From Polyangium sp. y55x31 (lineage in GTDB: Bacteria; Myxococcota_A; Polyangia; Polyangiales; Polyangiaceae): a DNA stretch of 64,000 nucleotides. The notes under the pieces were generated by a model that did no database searches, was not told the origin of the DNA, and was given only the letters and a program-made list of their open reading frames with translations. The translations under genes were made by a program, and so were the position numbers. How positions within the stretch are numbered: position 1 is the first letter of the stretch; every line of letters starts with the position of its first letter. The stretch lies in assembly GCF_029946505.1 (NCBI RefSeq), contig NZ_JARZHG010000002.1, positions 1 through 64,000 on the forward strand, written 5' to 3'. This document shows, one piece after another, positions 60,846-64,000 of this stretch.

Positions 60846-61037
60846 TCAGGCGGTCGTGGCCTTGACGGCCTTCGCCTTGCGACCCTTGTAGAAACCACAG
60901 GCGCCGCAGGCGCGGTGCGGGAGCGCGGCTTCCCCGCAGTTCGGGCAGGCAACCACCTGCACCGGGGTGACCTTGTCGTGGTTCGCGCGCCGCATGTCGC
61001 GCTTGCTCGGGGTGGTTTTCCTCTTCGGGACGGCCAC
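60846..61037 (-). CDS. rpmF: 50S ribosomal protein L32
   Basis: 63 residues. MAVPKRKTTPSKRDMRR start and a zinc-type Cys set (CPNC and CGAC). Located 3 nt downstream of the DUF177 gene, the usual pair. Confidence 0.96.
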   Translation of the reverse strand: MAVPKRKTTPSKRDMRRANHDKVTPVQVVACPNCGEAALPHRACGACGFYKGRKAKAVKATTA

Positions 61038-61040
61038 GGG

Positions 61041-61757
61041 CTACTCCTTCTTCGTCTTCTTCTGCTGGGACGCGTCGGCGCTGCCGGACGCGGCCCCTTG
61101 ATCATCGTTCGGCCCGCGCGAGCCGCTCTTGGAGAGCGCGGCGCGCAAAGCGCCGAGGGGCGCGAGCCTGGGGTCGATGGGCGGCTCGGCGCCCCCCTCG
61201 ACGGCCTCGGGGGAGGCGGGACGGATACCCGGACACGCCTCGGAGCACAAGGGGAAGATGGGCATCTCGAGCAGAATCGCCTCGCGGATGAACCCGTCGA
61301 GCACGACCGTCTCGCCGTCGTAGACGTCGACCTCCGCCTCGTCCGAGGAAAACTCGTACTCCGGCAGCTCCTTTTCCTTCGACGCCTTCTTGCCCGTTTC
61401 GGTTTTCGTGCTTCCTCCGGCGGCCTTCTTCGCCTGCGCCGCCGCGCGCTTCTCGTCGGCCTTCTGCGCGAGCACGGCAGGCGCCGCAGGCTTGAGGAGG
61501 AGCGACATCTCCGCGTCGACGTCGAGCTTCGTGGGCTCGAGGCAACGAGCGCACGGCGCCTGCAACACGGTGTGGACGCGCCCGCGCACGACGATGTCGG
61601 CGCCCGAGCGGGAGATCCGCCCCGACACGTGCCCAGGCTCGGCGCTGCGCACATCGCAGTCGCTGAGCTGCTCGTCGAGCCAAGCGACGGGCAGGTCCGC
61701 CGCGATCGAGCGACCAGCGGCGTCGATGTCTCCGGCAGGAATGGCGAAGAGCGGCAT
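61041..61757 (-). CDS. DUF177/YceD family protein
   Basis: 238 residues. A beta-rich core with the conserved CARCL motif and a C-terminal EACPGI block is flanked by a lysine/alanine-rich insert (about 125-155) and a disordered tail, making it longer than many YceD proteins. The family is linked to 23S rRNA metabolism and is nearly always next to rpmF. ATG 61757 has AGGAG upstream; the in-frame start at 61829 is less likely. Confidence 0.88.
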   Translation of the reverse strand: MPLFAIPAGDIDAAGRSIAADLPVAWLDEQLSDCDVRSAEPGHVSGRISRSGADIVVRGRVHTVLQAPCARCLEPTKLDVDAEMSLLLKPAAPAVLAQKADEKRAAAQAKKAAGGSTKTETGKKASKEKELPEYEFSSDEAEVDVYDGETVVLDGFIREAILLEMPIFPLCSEACPGIRPASPEAVEGGAEPPIDPRLAPLGALRAALSKSGSRGPNDDQGAASGSADASQQKKTKKE

Positions 61758-61910
61758 GGTCGACTCCTGGGGGGCGAGAACGAATTCGCGGGAGCCGTGG
61801 GTTCGCCAAGGCGCGCGAGGCGGGAGCAACTAGCGCACGGTCGGGGTACTCGCAAGCCGCCCGGCGCGGCTTCGACCAGCGATGGCCATGGTAGGGTGCG
61901 CCCAGCACGC

Positions 61911-63230
61911 ATGGATCGCCTGTTCGAACGGCCCGACGATCGATCACGAAGGTGGCTCGTCGCCGCGGTGATCTACACGTTGGTCACGGTCGTGTGTCTC
62001 GCCACGACGGCGCGCGAGCGGCTCACGACGCACACGCCGTACAACCACTTCGCCTTGCTCGCCGATGCGTGGCTGCACGGCCGTCTGGACCTCGGCGGCC
62101 CGCCCCCCGCGTACACGGGGAACAACGATTTCGTCACGTGGCAAGGCAAGCACTACGTGAGCTTTCCGCCGTTCCCCGCGGTCCTCTTGCTGCCTGCGGT
62201 CAAGCTCGCGGGCAACGTCGAACGCGTTCGGGACGGTCAGGTCTTCGCGCTCTTCACGGGCCTCGCCCCGGCGCTCTTGTACCTCGGCCTCGACGCACTC
62301 GCGCGCGCCGGCAGGACGGGCCGATCGGAGCGGGAGAACGTGCTCCTCTCGCTGCTCTTCGCGTTCGGCACCGTGTACTGGTTCTCCGCCGTGCAAGGCA
62401 CGGTCTGGTTCGCGGCGCACGTCGTCGGCGCGGCGCTCGCGGCGCTTTACCTCTTCGCGTCCGTCGGCGCCGCGCATCCCATCGTCGCGGGTCTCGCGAT
62501 CGGCCTCGGGTTCGCCACGCGCACGCCGCTCGGCTTCGCGTTCCCGCTCTTCGTGTACGAGGCGGTGAGGGCGAGCGCGCGCTCCGGGGCAAGCAGTCGC
62601 GTGCGTCTCGCGGACGTGGATGCGCGCGCGCTCGCGAAGAAGCTCGTACTGTTCGCTGCACCTGCCGCCGCGGTGCTCGGCGTCCTGCTCTGGTACAACG
62701 CCGCGCGTTTCGGCGATCCGTTCGAGTTCGGCCATCGGCTCTTGGCGATCACGTGGCGAGCGCGCATCGAGCGCTGGGGGCTCTTCTCGTACCACTACCT
62801 CGGCCGGAACCTCGGCGTGATCCTGACGTCCCTGCCCTACACGGGTGTCAGCGGTGCACCGTTCCAGATCAACGCGCACGGCCTCGCGCTCTGGATCACG
62901 ACGCCCATCTACGCCTGGGTGCTCTGGCCGAGACGCACACCGCCTTCCTTCTGGCCCATCGCGCTCACGGCCGCGTGCATCGCGCTGCCGAGCTTGCTCT
63001 ACCAGAACAGTGGCTGGATCCAGTTCGGCTACCGCTTCTCCAACGACTTCGCCGTGTTCCTGTTCGCGCTGCTCGCGCTCGGCCGGAGGCGGCTCGGCGG
63101 CTTCTTCTGGGCGCTCGCCCTGATCTCCGTCCTCGTCAACGCGTTCGGCGCGCTCACCTTCCAGCGCGCCGCTCACGCTCGGTTCTACTTCGTGGATCCG
63201 ACCCAGAAAATTCTCCACCAGCCCGATTGA
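61911..63230 (+). CDS. Multi-pass membrane protein, GT-C glycosyltransferase-like
   Basis: 439 residues with about 10 membrane helices. The first extracytoplasmic loop contains HFALLADAWLHGRLDL and a YVSFPPFPAVLLLP block, features seen in uncharacterised GT-C-like proteins; no DD or DxD active site is certain. Could glycosylate a lipid or protein, unknown. ATG 61911 is chosen from the hydrophobic N-terminus; the frame stays open upstream in rpmF antisense. Confidence 0.75.
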   Translation: MDRLFERPDDRSRRWLVAAVIYTLVTVVCLATTARERLTTHTPYNHFALLADAWLHGRLDLGGPPPAYTGNNDFVTWQGKHYVSFPPFPAVLLLPAVKLAGNVERVRDGQVFALFTGLAPALLYLGLDALARAGRTGRSERENVLLSLLFAFGTVYWFSAVQGTVWFAAHVVGAALAALYLFASVGAAHPIVAGLAIGLGFATRTPLGFAFPLFVYEAVRASARSGASSRVRLADVDARALAKKLVLFAAPAAAVLGVLLWYNAARFGDPFEFGHRLLAITWRARIERWGLFSYHYLGRNLGVILTSLPYTGVSGAPFQINAHGLALWITTPIYAWVLWPRRTPPSFWPIALTAACIALPSLLYQNSGWIQFGYRFSNDFAVFLFALLALGRRRLGGFFWALALISVLVNAFGALTFQRAAHARFYFVDPTQKILHQPD

Positions 63231-63291
63231 CGTGACGCACCCCGCGCGGCCCGGGGACACCGCGTCGGCCTTGTGGTAGCTCGTCCCCGCC

Positions 63292-63831
63292 ATGTCCGAA
63301 GTCCTCCTCGATCCGGTCGCGGTGGCCCGAGGCCTCCGCCGCGTCGCTGGCGAGATCGCCGAGCACGGCGGCGTCCGTGACCTCGCGCTGGTCGGCATAC
63401 GGCGCGGCGGAGAGCCCCTCGCAGAGAGGCTCGCCGCGCTGCTCCGCGAGCTCGAAGGCGAAGCCCCGCCGACGGGCTCCATCGACATCACCCTCTACCG
63501 CGACGACGCCGCGACGGCCCTGCCGAACCCCAAGATCGGCCCGAGCCGCATCCCGTTCGAGGTGCGCGGCAAGCGCGTCGTGCTCGTCGACGACGTCATC
63601 TACACCGGCCGCACGATCCGCGCGGCGCTCGACGCCGTGCTCGACTACGGCCGCCCGCGTCGCATCGAGCTCTGCGTGCTCGTCGATCGCGGCGGCCGCG
63701 AGCTGCCCATTCACCCGGACTACACCGTGCGTCGCGTGGAGCTCGGCCCCGGCCAGCGAATCGAGGTCGCGCAGAAGGACGACGGCGCGTGGGCCACCAT
63801 CGAGGACGCATCCACCCTGGGGGGAACGTGA
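63292..63831 (+). CDS. pyrR: Pyrimidine operon regulator / uracil phosphoribosyltransferase
   Basis: 179 residues. The PRPP-binding motif [13 protein letters not shown] and ALVGIRRGG loop are intact. Regulates pyr genes by binding mRNA when UMP is high and can make UMP from uracil. The stop overlaps the pyrB start (GTGA). No clear attenuator was found in the 61-nt upstream gap, so regulation may differ from the Bacillus model. Confidence 0.92.
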   Translation: MSEVLLDPVAVARGLRRVAGEIAEHGGVRDLALVGIRRGGEPLAERLAALLRELEGEAPPTGSIDITLYRDDAATALPNPKIGPSRIPFEVRGKRVVLVDDVIYTGRTIRAALDAVLDYGRPRRIELCVLVDRGGRELPIHPDYTVRRVELGPGQRIEVAQKDDGAWATIEDASTLGGT

Positions 63832-64000
63832 CGACGACACCACGCGCGCGATATCCGCACCGCCACCTGCTCGGGATCGAGGCCCTGGAGAGGACCGAGA
63901 TCCTCTCGATCCTGGACGCCGCGGAGAGCTTCTTCGACGTCTCGCGGCGCAGCGTCCGGAAGGTGCCGACGCTCCGCGGCAAGACGGTGATCAACCTCTT
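63828..64000 (+). CDS. pyrB: Aspartate carbamoyltransferase catalytic subunit (5' part)
   Basis: 57 codons are present before the window ends. [21 protein letters not shown] and [13 protein letters not shown] match the PyrB N-terminus that precedes the carbamoyl-phosphate loop. GTG 63828 overlaps the pyrR stop. Catalyses the first committed step of pyrimidine synthesis. Truncated by the window, not by mutation. Confidence 0.9.
   Translation, partial: MTTTPRARYPHRHLLGIEALERTEILSILDAAESFFDVSRRSVRKVPTLRGKTVINL

Overview
The window looks like a chromosome segment of a cellulose-degrading myxobacterium, probably order Polyangiales (Sorangium/Polyangium type). I infer this from very high GC, a Ser/Thr kinase fused to TPRs, large PAS/GAF histidine kinases, many lipoproteins with Gly/Ser linkers, and a full set of non-cellulosomal cellulases. 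No 16S or other phylogenetic marker is present, so the assignment is an inference.

Layout. 1-134 carries what looks like the 5' end of a group II intron running off the left edge on the minus strand. 228-9186 is a signalling block: a Ser/Thr kinase with TPRs, a hybrid histidine kinase, and a divergent RsbRD/GAF/PAS histidine kinase. About 9.3-31.6 kb is a cellulose-utilisation region. It holds a CBM3 lipoprotein overlapping a GH5 enzyme (minus), and a diverging five-gene Opp/Dpp-type ABC importer followed by a GH1 beta-glucosidase (plus). It continues with a six-gene minus-strand cluster (TPR-like/outer membrane protein, beta-barrel, CBM-like lipoprotein, GH9, CBM-like lipoprotein, GH5) and a plus-strand GH6. 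The likely flow is surface-attached cellulases (GH5, GH9, GH6, CBM3), passage across the outer membrane, ABC uptake of cellodextrins, and cytoplasmic hydrolysis by GH1.

31.7-44.6 kb is mixed: an AmpG-like MFS carrier, an orphan PemK/MazF-like protein, lipoproteins of unknown function, an intracellular PHB depolymerase, a GST, a YVTN-propeller c-type cytochrome and an N-acyl-D-amino-acid deacylase-like lipoprotein. 44.9-46.3 kb is a visibly AT-richer patch. It encodes a beta/gamma-crystallin-like protein fused to an aerolysin/ETX-MTX2-like pore-forming region, the best candidate here for an unusual acquired effector. 47-53.6 kb carries an SBBP beta-propeller lipoprotein, a formylglycine-generating-enzyme-like protein, a metallophosphoesterase, a cold-shock protein, and an FHA protein fused to a CpaF-like ATPase whose catalytic motifs are all lost.

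53.7-64 kb is housekeeping: def (plus), then the minus-strand DUF177/rpmF/fabH/fabD/fabG/acpP/fabF/nrdR/ribD cluster (no plsX), a membrane protein, and pyrR/pyrB (pyrB cut by the window edge).

Two copies of a roughly 330-345 bp element with long terminal inverted repeats, each built of nested hairpins, sit at 19304-19647 and 54285-54615. Both lie exactly between convergent genes, and stem differences between copies are compensated. I saw no tRNA, rRNA, CRISPR array, transposase or replication origin.
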